Shown here piece by piece: positions 15,357 to 23,713 of a DNA stretch of 27,213 bases. Origin of the DNA: an uncultured Clostridium sp. Its GTDB lineage: Bacteria > Bacillota > Clostridia > TANB77 > CAG-508. Numbering within the stretch: the stretch's first letter is position 1; each line of letters begins with the position of its first letter. A program made the position numbers and the translations under genes. The notes beneath the pieces are model-generated. The model saw only the letters and a list, made by a program, of their open reading frames with translations. It searched no databases and was not told the DNA's origin. Where the stretch lies: assembly GCA_900553865.1 (NCBI GenBank), contig USFC01000010.1, forward strand, positions 1 to 27,213, given 5' to 3'.

Positions 15357-17426
15357 ATGCATAAAATAGCTGAAAAAATATGCAAACACAGAAAATTAAT
15401 TCTAATAATAGCACTACTATTATTAATACCATCAATAATAGGTATGAAAGCAACTAGAATTAATTACGACATATTAGTATATCTTCCAGAAGACATTGAA
15501 ACCATAAAAGGCGAAGACATACTATCAGAAGATTTTGATATGGGTGGATTCTCAGTAGTTTTACTAGAGGACATGAGTACAAAAGATATAGTTAAATTAG
15601 AGGAAAAAATAAGAAAAATAGATAATGTAGAAAAAGTAGTAAGTATAGCAGATGTATTAGGGTCAAATATCCCAGTAGAAATGCTACCAGATGATATAAA
15701 AGATAAAGTCTACAAAGATAATGAAACATTAATGTTAGTTACATTTAAAGAGCAAATATCATCAGATGCAACAATGAACAGTGTAGAAGAATTAAGAAAA
15801 ATAACAGATGAACATTGTAAAATAAGTGGTATGACAGCGACAGTATTAGACACAAGAAACTTATCAGATTCAGAAGTTGTAATTTATGTAATAATTGCTG
15901 TAATTCTATGCTTAATAGTACTAGAACTTGCATTAGATTCATATGTAGCCCCAGTATTATTACTATTAAATATAGGAATAGCAATACTTTATAACATGGG
16001 AACAAATATATTTATGGGGCAAATTTCATATATAACAAAGGCAATAAGTGCAGTACTTCAATTAGGGGTAACAATGGACTTTGCAATATTCCTATACCAT
16101 AGTTATATGCAAGAAAAAGAAACAATAAAAGATAACAATAAAGCAATGGCAAATGCAATTTCCAAAACATTCGTATCAGTACTTGGAAGCTCACTTACAA
16201 CAATAGCAGGATTTCTAGCACTATGTAGTATGAACCTAACACTTGGAAAAGACATTGGTATAGTTATGGCAAAAGGTGTTTTACTAGGAGTTATTTCAGT
16301 AGTAACAATACTTCCAGCAATGATACTAGAATTAAATAATGTAATAGAAAAAACAAAACATAAAGAAATATTACCTAAATTTACTAAAATTAAAGACTTT
16401 GTAATGAAACATTATAAAGCAATAGCAGTAGCATTTTTAATTATCTTGCCAGTAGCATTTTACGGATATCAAAATACAAAAATATACTACAATCTAGATA
16501 AATCTCTACCTACAACACTAGATAGTGTAGTTGCAAATACAGAGCTAAAAGATAAATTTAATATGACATCTATGGAATTACTATTAGTAAACAAAGATAT
16601 GCCAGATTACGAAGTAAATAAAATGGTAGAAGAAATAGAAAAAGTAGAAGGCATTGAGTGGACATTAGATTATTCAAAAATTGGAAGTATAGGAGTGCCA
16701 AAAGAAGCATTGCCAGAGGATATAGTAAGCATCTTCCAAAGTGATAAATACCAAATGATACTTATAAACTCAAAATATGAAATGGCAACAGATGAGTTAA
16801 ATGCACAAGTAGAAACAATAAATCAAATTATTAAAAAATACGATGAAAATGCAATACTTGCAGGTGAAGGACCTTTAATGAAGGACTTAGTAGAAATAAG
16901 TAACCATGATTTTAACAGTGTAAATACAGTATCAATAGCAATTATATTTGTAATAATGATAGTTGTATTAAAATCAATCTCATTACCTGTAATACTTATA
17001 GCCGTAATAGAATTTGCAATATTTATAAATATGGGAATTCCATATTATACAAATACAATATTACCATTTATTGCTTCAATAGTAATTGGAACAATTCAAT
17101 TAGGAGCAACAATAGATTATGCAATATTAATTACAACTAAATATATAACAGCAAGAAAAGAAGGAAAAGATAAGAAAGAAGCAATTGATGGAGCTTTAGG
17201 AACATCTATAGGTTCAATAATAGTTAGTGGATTATGCTTCTTTGGAGCAACATTTGGTGTAGGTGCATACTCAAAAATAGAAATGATAGGTTCTCTATGC
17301 ACGTTGATGTCAAGAGGTGCAATAGTAAGTATGGTATGCGTTATAGCAGTACTACCATCATTCTTAATGATATTTGATAAATTAATATGTAAAACAACAA
17401 TCGGAATGAGAAAAATAAATAATTAG
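15357..17426 (+). CDS. MMPL/RND-family membrane transporter
   Basis: The 689-residue protein shows the RND/MMPL layout in two halves. There is one N-terminal helix (about 12-30), a large outside loop (31-175) and five helices (about 176-330). A second set follows: one helix at about 355-375, a loop at 376-515 and five helices to about 680. The transmembrane proton-relay Asp motifs are TMDFAIF (about 239-245) and TIDYAIL (about 583-589). MMPL proteins export lipids, glycolipids or siderophores, or resist toxic compounds, using the proton gradient; the cargo here is unknown. AAAGGAG at 15341-15347 supports the start. The secreted heptad protein follows after 20 bases in the same operon. The helix count is from hydrophobicity by eye. 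Confidence 0.92.
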   Translation: MHKIAEKICKHRKLILIIALLLLIPSIIGMKATRINYDILVYLPEDIETIKGEDILSEDFDMGGFSVVLLEDMSTKDIVKLEEKIRKIDNVEKVVSIADVLGSNIPVEMLPDDIKDKVYKDNETLMLVTFKEQISSDATMNSVEELRKITDEHCKISGMTATVLDTRNLSDSEVVIYVIIAVILCLIVLELALDSYVAPVLLLLNIGIAILYNMGTNIFMGQISYITKAISAVLQLGVTMDFAIFLYHSYMQEKETIKDNNKAMANAISKTFVSVLGSSLTTIAGFLALCSMNLTLGKDIGIVMAKGVLLGVISVVTILPAMILELNNVIEKTKHKEILPKFTKIKDFVMKHYKAIAVAFLIILPVAFYGYQNTKIYYNLDKSLPTTLDSVVANTELKDKFNMTSMELLLVNKDMPDYEVNKMVEEIEKVEGIEWTLDYSKIGSIGVPKEALPEDIVSIFQSDKYQMILINSKYEMATDELNAQVETINQIIKKYDENAILAGEGPLMKDLVEISNHDFNSVNTVSIAIIFVIMIVVLKSISLPVILIAVIEFAIFINMGIPYYTNTILPFIASIVIGTIQLGATIDYAILITTKYITARKEGKDKKEAIDGALGTSIGSIIVSGLCFFGATFGVGAYSKIEMIGSLCTLMSRGAIVSMVCVIAVLPSFLMIFDKLICKTTIGMRKINN

Positions 17427-17446
17427 AAGGAAAGGAAGTAAAAAAC

Positions 17447-19543
17447 ATGAGTGATAAAAAAATAATTTCAAAAATTACATCAGGTGTGTTATTAGGAACA
17501 ATGCTTGTATACCAAGCACCAGTACTTGCTTTTACAAAAGATGAAACAGTATATTCAAAACTAGATGCAAGTGGAAATGCTTACAATACAATAGTAAGTG
17601 ATCATATAAGAAATACTGAAAAAGAAAAAATAATTAATGATATAACAGATTTATTAAATCTAAAAAATAATGGAGAGCAAGAATATACTGTAGATGGTAA
17701 TAATTTAATATGGAAAGCAGATGAAAGTGATATTTATTACCAAGGTGAATCTCAAAAAGAATTACCAATAGAATGCAGTATTAAGTACGAACTAGACGGA
17801 AAAGAAGTATCAGCAAAAGAAATTGCAGGAAAATCAGGAAACGTAAAAATCACTATAGAATACACAAATAAAGATAAACACGTTGTAAAAATAAATGGAA
17901 AAAATGAAACATTATATACACCATTTGTTGTAGTATGTGGAACAATTATAAATAATGAAAATAATAAAAATATAGAAATCAAAAATGGCAAAATGATAGA
18001 CAACGGAAACAAAACAACTCTTATAGGAATTACATTACCAGGAATGCAAGAAAGTTTAGGAATATCTAAAGAAAAATTAGAAATTCCCAATAAAGTAGAA
18101 ATTACTATGGAAGCTTCAAACTTTGAAATGGAAAATATAGTAACATATGTTACACCAAAAATAATAGAATCAAGCGATTTAGATATGTTAAATGACATAG
18201 ACGAAATATATAGTAAAGTAAATGAATTACAAAGTTCAAGCAAACAAATAGAAGATGGAGCAAATAAATTAAAAGATGGTTCAAGTCAATTAGTAGATGG
18301 AGTAAAAGAATTAAAAGACGGAACAAGTGCAGCATATAGCGGATCTAAAATGATTGAAAGTGCAGTTGCAAGTAGTACAAAAAGCTTACAATCAGATAAA
18401 TCAGCAGCAGTAGATAGTAAAACATTAGCAGCAATTAAAAATCAAGCAGAATCATCAGCAACATTATCAGAAGAACAAAAGGCAGCAATTAAGTCACAGG
18501 CAGAGGCAGGAGCTGCATTAACTAAAGAACAAGAGGCAGCAATTAAAGCCCAAGCAGAAGCAGGAGCCGCACTAACAGAAGCACAAAAAACAGCAATAAA
18601 AGCACAGGCAGAAGCGAATGCAGTATTAACAAAAGAACAAAAAGCAGCAATAAAAGCACAGGCAGAATCAGAGGCAGTATTAACAGAAACACAAAAAAAA
18701 GCAATCAAAAAACAAGCAACATTTACAGAAACACAAAAAACAGCAATAATAACAAGTGCTCAAAGCAAATATCCTGCAACATTAACAGAAGCAGAAAAAC
18801 AATTAATAATATCAGTAGCACAAGAAACAGCATATACATCAGCTATAGAAGTAGCACAATCATCTGCAAAACAAGCAGCAGGCCAAACGGCAGTGCAAAC
18901 AGCAGAAACAATAGCAAAGCAAGTAGCAGGCCAAACAGCAGTGCAAGTAGCTATAAGCACAGCAAAACAAGCAGCAGGAACTACAGCAGTACAAGTAGCA
19001 GGTCAAACAGCAAAACAAGCAGCAGGAACTACAGCGGTGCAAGTAGCTGGAACAACAGCAAAACAAGTAGCAGGTCAAACAGCAACAACTACAGCAACAC
19101 AAGTTGGAAACCAAGCAAAACAAAAATTTACCAACCAAGTAGTTTCTCAAATGACTACATTAGGTGAATCTTTAGGAGAATTAACACAAGGACTATCAAC
19201 CTTAGATAATGGAGTAGAAAAATTATCAGCAGGAACAAACCAACTAGACTCAGGAATAACAGAACTAGCAGAAGGGATAACAAAATTCAATACAGAAGGA
19301 ATAGATAAAATTTGCAATTATATAAATGGAGATTTAAAAGATATAACAACAAGAATAGATAAATTAGAAGAATTAGCAAATAACTACAATAACTTTACAA
19401 TGTTAAACAATGGAAATGAAGGAAACGTAAAATTTATAATGATATCAGATGGAATAAAAAGTGAGGAATACAGCAAAGAAAAGAGTATTGTAGAAAATAA
19501 AGGTGAAGGTACAAAAGAAGAAAGTTCAGAAAATGAAGATTAG
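17447..19543 (+). CDS. Secreted LxxG-heptad protein with Ala/Gln-rich repeats (YhgE/Pip-like ectodomain)
   Basis: The protein has 698 residues. A signal peptide (1-28, ending APVLA) is followed by an unassigned globular part (30-260). LxxG heptads appear at about 267-295 (ANKLKDGSSQLVDGVKELKDG) and about 571-620 (LTQGLSTLDNGVEKLSAG). These are the xxxLxxG repeats of YhgE/Pip and MMPL-associated ectodomains. Between them lie five 18-residue and five 16-residue repeats rich in Ala, Gln and Thr. The C-terminus is acidic and hydrophilic with no membrane helix, so the product should be released or held by partners. In many relatives such heptads are fused to membrane segments; here they are separate but cotranscribed with the transporter. 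A role as extracytoplasmic partner of the exporter is inferred. AAGGAAAGGAAG supports the start. Confidence 0.85.
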   Translation: MSDKKIISKITSGVLLGTMLVYQAPVLAFTKDETVYSKLDASGNAYNTIVSDHIRNTEKEKIINDITDLLNLKNNGEQEYTVDGNNLIWKADESDIYYQGESQKELPIECSIKYELDGKEVSAKEIAGKSGNVKITIEYTNKDKHVVKINGKNETLYTPFVVVCGTIINNENNKNIEIKNGKMIDNGNKTTLIGITLPGMQESLGISKEKLEIPNKVEITMEASNFEMENIVTYVTPKIIESSDLDMLNDIDEIYSKVNELQSSSKQIEDGANKLKDGSSQLVDGVKELKDGTSAAYSGSKMIESAVASSTKSLQSDKSAAVDSKTLAAIKNQAESSATLSEEQKAAIKSQAEAGAALTKEQEAAIKAQAEAGAALTEAQKTAIKAQAEANAVLTKEQKAAIKAQAESEAVLTETQKKAIKKQATFTETQKTAIITSAQSKYPATLTEAEKQLIISVAQETAYTSAIEVAQSSAKQAAGQTAVQTAETIAKQVAGQTAVQVAISTAKQAAGTTAVQVAGQTAKQAAGTTAVQVAGTTAKQVAGQTATTTATQVGNQAKQKFTNQVVSQMTTLGESLGELTQGLSTLDNGVEKLSAGTNQLDSGITELAEGITKFNTEGIDKICNYINGDLKDITTRIDKLEELANNYNNFTMLNNGNEGNVKFIMISDGIKSEEYSKEKSIVENKGEGTKEESSENED
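18431..18700 (+). repeat. 54-base coding repeat, five units
   Basis: Five successive 18-codon units follow the pattern AIKxQAExxAxLTxxQKA, with a shortened sixth (AIKKQATFTETQKT) after 18700. Codon-level divergence shows the expansion is not very recent. Confidence 0.85.
18866..19105 (+). repeat. 48-base coding repeat, five units
   Basis: Five 16-codon units follow AKQxAGxTAVQVAGxT. The third and fourth units are nearly identical at DNA level. Together with the 54-base repeats they encode a stretch likely to be mostly helical and of low complexity. Confidence 0.85.
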
Positions 19544-19545
19544 TT

Positions 19546-19585
19546 AAAAAAATGTCAATAGGGGTGTTCCTTATTGACATTTTTT
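19546..19585. terminator. Rho-independent terminator of the MMPL operon
   Basis: AAAAAATGTCAATA and TATTGACATTTTTT form a perfect 14-pair stem with a GGGGTGTTCCT loop and a T-rich 3' arm. It lies directly after the heptad-protein stop codon, so the two-component genes need their own promoter. Confidence 0.92.
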
Positions 19586-19598
19586 CTGTTATAATTTA

Positions 19599-19630
19599 TT
19601 CATATAAAATTCATATTTAACTAGTATAAT
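19599..19630 (+). promoter_or_regulatory. Promoter of the two-component operon with the same TTCAT direct repeat
   Basis: TTCAT at 19599-19603 and 19610-19614 (11-base period) lies 10 bases before TATAAT (19625-19630). Every spacing equals that at 15284-15315. No good -35 is present, which fits activation by the response regulator encoded next. Confidence 0.7.
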
Positions 19631-19675
19631 AATTAAATGAAAAAATATATGATATAAAGAAAAATGGAGGAAATT

Positions 19676-20362
19676 ATGTTTAACATTTTAGTTGTGGAAG
19701 ACGATAAAAATTTAAGAAAATTAATTGTAACTTGCCTAAAAAGAGAAAACTATAATACATACGAAGCAACAAATGGCATAGAAGCACTAAACGTATTAGA
19801 CGAGCAATATATAGACTTAATAGTAACAGACATAATGATGCCACAAATGGATGGATATGAGTTAATAAGAGAATTAAGAGAAGCAAATTATATGATGCCA
19901 ATATTATTGGTAACAGCTAAAAGTACCTTATCAGACAAAAAAGAAGGATTTTTATTAGGTGCAGACGACTATATGGTAAAACCAATAGACATAGAGGAAT
20001 TACCCTTAAGAGTAAAAGCCTTATTAAAAAGGTCAAAACAAGCAAGTGAAAAAAGAATAGAAATAGGAAAACTCACAATAGACTACAATAAATTATCTGT
20101 TACAAGGAACGGAAAAGAATATCAACTAGCGCAAAAAGAATTTTATCTACTATACAAATTAGTAAGTACTCCAGATACAATCTTAACTAGGCAAGAGCTA
20201 ATAGAAGAAGTATGGGGCTTAGATAGTGAATCAGACTATAGAACAGTTGATGTCCATATAAAAAGATTGCGAGAAAAATTACAGGGTGTAAACGAAATAG
20301 AAATCGAAACAATTAGAGGAATAGGATATAAATTAGTAATAAAAGGTGAAAATAAATGTTAA
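19676..20362 (+). CDS. OmpR/PhoB-family response regulator
   Basis: The 228-residue protein has a receiver domain (about 1-115): acidic pair at 9-10 (VVEDD), phosphoacceptor Asp at 52 (LIVTDIMMP), Thr at 80 and Lys at 102 (YMVKPID). A winged-helix effector domain of the OmpR type follows (LTRQELIEEVWG, TVDVHIKRLREKL, IRGIGYKL). ATG 19676 is chosen because GGAGG at 19666-19670 is a proper ribosome site for it; the ATG at 19664 lies before that site. The stop overlaps the kinase start by 7 bases, implying coupled translation. Tandem TTCAT sites in its own promoter and in that of the MMPL operon are its likely targets. Confidence 0.95.
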   Translation: MFNILVVEDDKNLRKLIVTCLKRENYNTYEATNGIEALNVLDEQYIDLIVTDIMMPQMDGYELIRELREANYMMPILLVTAKSTLSDKKEGFLLGADDYMVKPIDIEELPLRVKALLKRSKQASEKRIEIGKLTIDYNKLSVTRNGKEYQLAQKEFYLLYKLVSTPDTILTRQELIEEVWGLDSESDYRTVDVHIKRLREKLQGVNEIEIETIRGIGYKLVIKGENKC

Positions 20363-21483
20363 AAAAAATAGTACAAAAAATATTTGGAAAAAGAAATTCA
20401 ATGCAAAGAAGTCTAATGAGAAGTTTTATTATTGCAATAGTGCTAGTCGCAATATTAACAATAGTAGAATTTTCAGTGCTTGTAGTACCTAAAATGCAAG
20501 ATAAATTAATAGAAATAAATATTCGCGATAAAGAACAAATAGATAGCCTAATATATGTAACCAGAAAAATTTGCGGATTTGCAATATTAAATATAGTAAT
20601 TATAAGTGCAGTATTAGTGCGAATAAACTTAAAAAATATATTTAGACCAATAGAGCAGATAAACGAGGCAACTAAAAAGGTGGCTTTAGGCGAATACGAT
20701 ATAGAACTAGAATCAAAAAGAGAAGACGAGATAGGGGAGCTAACTAACAATTTCAATAAAATGACACATGGTTTAAAAAGCACAGAAAATTTGCAAAAAG
20801 AATTTATAAATAACGTATCACACGAAATCAAAACACCAGTATCTTCAATAGAAGGATTTGCAAAATTTTTAAAAGATAAAAACTTAACACAAGAAGAAAG
20901 AGAAGAATATGCAAATATAATTATAGAAGAAGCAAAAAGATTAGAAAACTTAACAGGAAAAATCTTAAAATTAAGCAAATTAAACAATCAAGAAATAATA
21001 ACAAATAAACAAGAAATAGAAGTAGCAGAACAAATAAGAAAAGCCATAAGTCTATTAGAACCAAAGTGGTCTAAAAAAGATATAAAAATAAATGTAAGTT
21101 TAGAAGAAAAAATATTTTTAGGAGATGAAGACTTAATATTCCAAATGTGGGTAAATATAATAGACAATGCCATAAAATTCTCAAATGAAGGCGGAAGTAT
21201 AGATATAAAGGTATACGAAAAAGACGGTAACATTAATGTAGAAATAAAAGACCGCGGAATTGGAATGAAAGAAGAAGAACTAGAAAAAGTATATGATAGA
21301 TTTTATCAAATAGACAGGTCACATTCAAAAGAAGGAAGTGGCTTAGGCCTTGCGATAGTAAAAAGAATAGTAGAACTATCAGAAGGAAAAATAGAAATAA
21401 AAAGTAAAGAAAACAAAGGAACAACAGTTATTGTAAAATTACCAGTAACTAGCGAAAAAAACAACAAAATAATAATAAAATGA
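20356..21483 (+). CDS. Sensor histidine kinase with very short extracytoplasmic loop
   Basis: The 375-residue protein has two membrane helices (about 22-45 and 73-90) with only about 27 residues between them. A HAMP linker (about 91-142) and a HisKA domain follow, with phosphorylated His 156 (FINNVSHEIKTP). The HATPase_c domain shows the N box NIIDNAIKF, the G1 box DRGIGM and the G2 box GSGLGLAIVKRI. It phosphorylates the upstream regulator. The tiny loop leaves no room for a ligand-binding sensor domain, so it is probably an intramembrane-sensing type that reads membrane stress or a membrane partner such as a transporter. The neighbouring MMPL exporter is a natural candidate; that is inference. 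The 7-base overlap with the regulator shows cotranscription. Confidence 0.95.
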   Translation: MLKKIVQKIFGKRNSMQRSLMRSFIIAIVLVAILTIVEFSVLVVPKMQDKLIEINIRDKEQIDSLIYVTRKICGFAILNIVIISAVLVRINLKNIFRPIEQINEATKKVALGEYDIELESKREDEIGELTNNFNKMTHGLKSTENLQKEFINNVSHEIKTPVSSIEGFAKFLKDKNLTQEEREEYANIIIEEAKRLENLTGKILKLSKLNNQEIITNKQEIEVAEQIRKAISLLEPKWSKKDIKINVSLEEKIFLGDEDLIFQMWVNIIDNAIKFSNEGGSIDIKVYEKDGNINVEIKDRGIGMKEEELEKVYDRFYQIDRSHSKEGSGLGLAIVKRIVELSEGKIEIKSKENKGTTVIVKLPVTSEKNNKIIIK

Positions 21484-21556
21484 CCTGCTTTTGGGGACGG
21501 AGCAAAAAACAGCTAAAAAATCTACCTGTTTTTACTCCGTCCCACAAAAAACAGGT
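21482..21556. terminator. Large GGGACGGAG hairpin between convergent genes (REP-like)
   Basis: The core arms are GGGACGGAG (21494-21502) with CTCCGTCCC (21535-21543), extended inward by AAAAACAG/CTGTTTTT. Outer ACCTG/CAGGT arms (about 21482 and 21556) pair as well, so some 75 bases form a nested stem. There is no clean T-run, so termination is plausible but not certain. It lies between the kinase stop and the convergent pyrophosphorylase stop and may serve both strands. Confidence 0.65.
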
Positions 21557-21559
21557 AAA

Positions 21560-22825
21560 CTAAATAGAGTTTGTTTTTAACACTTCATGTTTCTTTAAAT
21601 ATAATTCTTTAGCAGTTTCAGGGTTATGAGTACCTACGAAATCTTTAATTGGCGCGAACTCATCATCTACTTCTACTTGCAATAATTCAATATCATCAAA
21701 TAAAGAAAATGCATCAAAAATGAAAGTTTCAAACTTAAAAGTATTAGGTGATTCTGGAACTTGCTTCATACCTTCGCAGTTAATAAAAGTATTTTTCTTA
21801 AAAGCTCTATGATAAGGCAATTTCACTTCACAAATCTTATTAATAGCTGAAATATGAAATAAATGTGCCAAAATGTTAGTTTGTCTGTATAAATATTTTC
21901 CACTAGAATCTTGGGCAATTTTCATACTATCTGTTAAATGGCAACTATTTATAATAGCAGGTTTGCCATTTCTCTTTGCAAAAATCCAATCTTTATCATT
22001 AACATTTTCTTTAAATAAAGTTTTAGAAGCAGTCAATTTGTTATTACTAATAGTTAAACCTAAAAAAACAGGGTCAACAATTTCAAGAATAACATTATCC
22101 ACTCCACTAAAAGAAATCCATTCAATCCTCTTTTTTGCAATATCCTTTAAAATTCCTTCAGACTTCATAGAAGAAAAAACATCACCATTTCCATTTGAAG
22201 CTTCTTTAACCTTATAAAGTTCTTCGAGAATCAAATTACCATTAATATCTATTAAAGGAAGCTGAGATTGCTTAAAAAACTTTATATATTTTTTAGGATA
22301 TCCAAAAAAATTTTTCTCCTCAAAAAACTTTCTAGTAGCTTCATCATTATATGTGCTAGTCATAATATACCAAGGAATAACCACTTTATATTTTGCACAA
22401 GCATCTTTTAAAGTATCACACAAAATTTCAAAAAGAGATTTCTTAGGTGTAATATCTAGTTCAAAGGTACCTTTAGGACCTTTATAGCCCAAGCGCGTGC
22501 CTTGACCGCCAGCCATAGTTACAACAGCAAATTTCCCACGTTTAATCGCATCAATACCAATATTTTCATAAAGAGCAAATTTGTCTTTAGGAATTTCCCT
22601 TTTTATATTATATGGTAAAGGTTCAATCAAATTAGAAGGAAGCACTTCATCTATCTTTGAAGCTTCATATAAATTTAAAATTTGCTCAAAATTAATACTA
22701 CATATTTGATTTAACAAATACGCTTTTTCTTTATTATTCAGTTCATCATAAAAAGCAAGCAAATGCTCTTGATGATATTTTTTCAAAATATCTTTAGCTT
22801 TTTCTAAATTTTGTACCATAAACAT
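21560..22825 (-). CDS. UDPGP-type UDP-sugar pyrophosphorylase
   Basis: The 421-residue protein belongs to the UDPGP type 1 family, which includes eukaryotic-type UDP-GlcNAc pyrophosphorylase. The nucleotide loop TMAGGQGTRLGYKGPKG lies at about 103-119. WISFSGVDNVI is the uridine/metal region, and KFETFIFDAF and the EFAPIKDFVG region follow as in the family. It makes a UDP-sugar and pyrophosphate from UTP and a sugar-1-phosphate; whether the sugar is GlcNAc, GalNAc or glucose cannot be decided here. It would supply cell-wall or polysaccharide precursors. A second ATG two codons in (22819) is an alternative start; AAAAGGA lies just upstream of both. It follows the metallophosphoesterase by 37 bases in an operon. 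Confidence 0.9.
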   Translation of the reverse strand: MFMVQNLEKAKDILKKYHQEHLLAFYDELNNKEKAYLLNQICSINFEQILNLYEASKIDEVLPSNLIEPLPYNIKREIPKDKFALYENIGIDAIKRGKFAVVTMAGGQGTRLGYKGPKGTFELDITPKKSLFEILCDTLKDACAKYKVVIPWYIMTSTYNDEATRKFFEEKNFFGYPKKYIKFFKQSQLPLIDINGNLILEELYKVKEASNGNGDVFSSMKSEGILKDIAKKRIEWISFSGVDNVILEIVDPVFLGLTISNNKLTASKTLFKENVNDKDWIFAKRNGKPAIINSCHLTDSMKIAQDSSGKYLYRQTNILAHLFHISAINKICEVKLPYHRAFKKNTFINCEGMKQVPESPNTFKFETFIFDAFSLFDDIELLQVEVDDEFAPIKDFVGTHNPETAKELYLKKHEVLKTNSI

Positions 22826-22862
22826 CTAATCCTTTTATATATCATATACAGCAAAGCACAAA

Positions 22863-23657
22863 TTAGTGATTAGCTGTTTTTAAAGATTTTATAATCAACT
22901 CTTTATTAGGCATATCTGAATTTTCCAAATCTACAATTTCTTTGTTAATATCATAAGGAAGACGAACCAAAGTAAAGCAAATAGAAGAAAGCTTTTTAGA
23001 GCCAAATTCACCTTCCAAAATCATGTAAGAAGCCATAGTAGAAAATTTAGAAGTTTCATTTTCATCACCTTCATTATTCATTTCAACAGGAACACCAACA
23101 CTTCCAACATTAAAAATAGTTTTATTTTTAAACCTGAAAATATTAGGAGTATGAAGATGCCCATAACCAATAATATCAGGAATAGGGTCAGTATCAGTCT
23201 TACCAATAAATTCAGTATTCTTAAACAAATCTTCAGGGTTAGTAATAATTTTATTAAAATAAATAGTATCAGAATTTGGATACATTGGGTTAAAAATATG
23301 CTCTAAGCTAATAGGAGAAGCATGAAACAAACGAACTAAATGACCACTCATATAAAATTCATATGAAATAGGACAATTATAAAGAAATCTAGCACGTTCT
23401 TCTCCAATAATATCACGACTCCAAAATCTTCCATATTCTATGCCAGGGCGACAAACAATTTCGTCGCAATTTCCAATAAGAATAACGTCGCACTTCTTAC
23501 GCAATAAATCAACAACCTTGTCTGGGTTTGCACACTTAATAACACTATCACCAAGACAATAAATTTTCTTAATACCTCTTCTTTCAATATCTCGAATAAC
23601 AGCTCTTAACGCAGTTATATTTCCGTGAACATCAGATAAAATTGCAATTCTTTCCAT
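22863..23657 (-). CDS. Calcineurin-like metallophosphoesterase (YfcE/MJ0936-like)
   Basis: The 264-residue protein starts MERIAILSDVHGN; ATG 23657 is chosen because AAAGGAGAG precedes it closely, whereas an upstream extension lacks any family sequence. Metal-binding motifs are DVHGN (Asp 9, His 11), GDS (Asp 37), GNCDE (Asn 63), and GYGHLHTP near the C-terminal third. This set defines the calcineurin-like phosphoesterase fold with two metal ions, hydrolysing phosphomonoesters or diesters. The actual substrate is unknown. It is first in an operon with the UDP-sugar pyrophosphorylase and divergent from the HD fragment and mutS. Confidence 0.92.
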   Translation of the reverse strand: MERIAILSDVHGNITALRAVIRDIERRGIKKIYCLGDSVIKCANPDKVVDLLRKKCDVILIGNCDEIVCRPGIEYGRFWSRDIIGEERARFLYNCPISYEFYMSGHLVRLFHASPISLEHIFNPMYPNSDTIYFNKIITNPEDLFKNTEFIGKTDTDPIPDIIGYGHLHTPNIFRFKNKTIFNVGSVGVPVEMNNEGDENETSKFSTMASYMILEGEFGSKKLSSICFTLVRLPYDINKEIVDLENSDMPNKELIIKSLKTANH

Positions 23658-23681
23658 AATACTCTCCTTTAACTGAAGATA

Positions 23682-23710
23682 ATTATATAATAAAAAAATA
23701 TTATTTACAA
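23682..23710 (-). promoter_or_regulatory. Promoter of the metallophosphoesterase operon
   Basis: On the minus strand TTGTAA (23710-23705) and TATAAT (23687-23682) are 17 bases apart. The start codon follows 24 bases after the -10 box. Confidence 0.7.
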
Positions 23711-23713
23711 TAA

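Noticed and set aside
18431..19105. Regular 48- and 54-base repeats as a possible CRISPR array
   Set aside because: Units are contiguous with no unique spacers, keep one reading frame and encode protein repeats.
18860..19150. Minus-strand ORF of 96 codons rich in Cys and Leu
   Set aside because: It is the antisense of the Ala/Gln/Thr repeat region (GCA/CAA codons read as TGC/TTG) and has no start signals; the plus-strand protein is clearly real.
19664..19675. Earlier ATG of the response regulator
   Set aside because: The GGAGG needed for initiation lies inside this stretch and serves ATG 19676, where the receiver domain begins.
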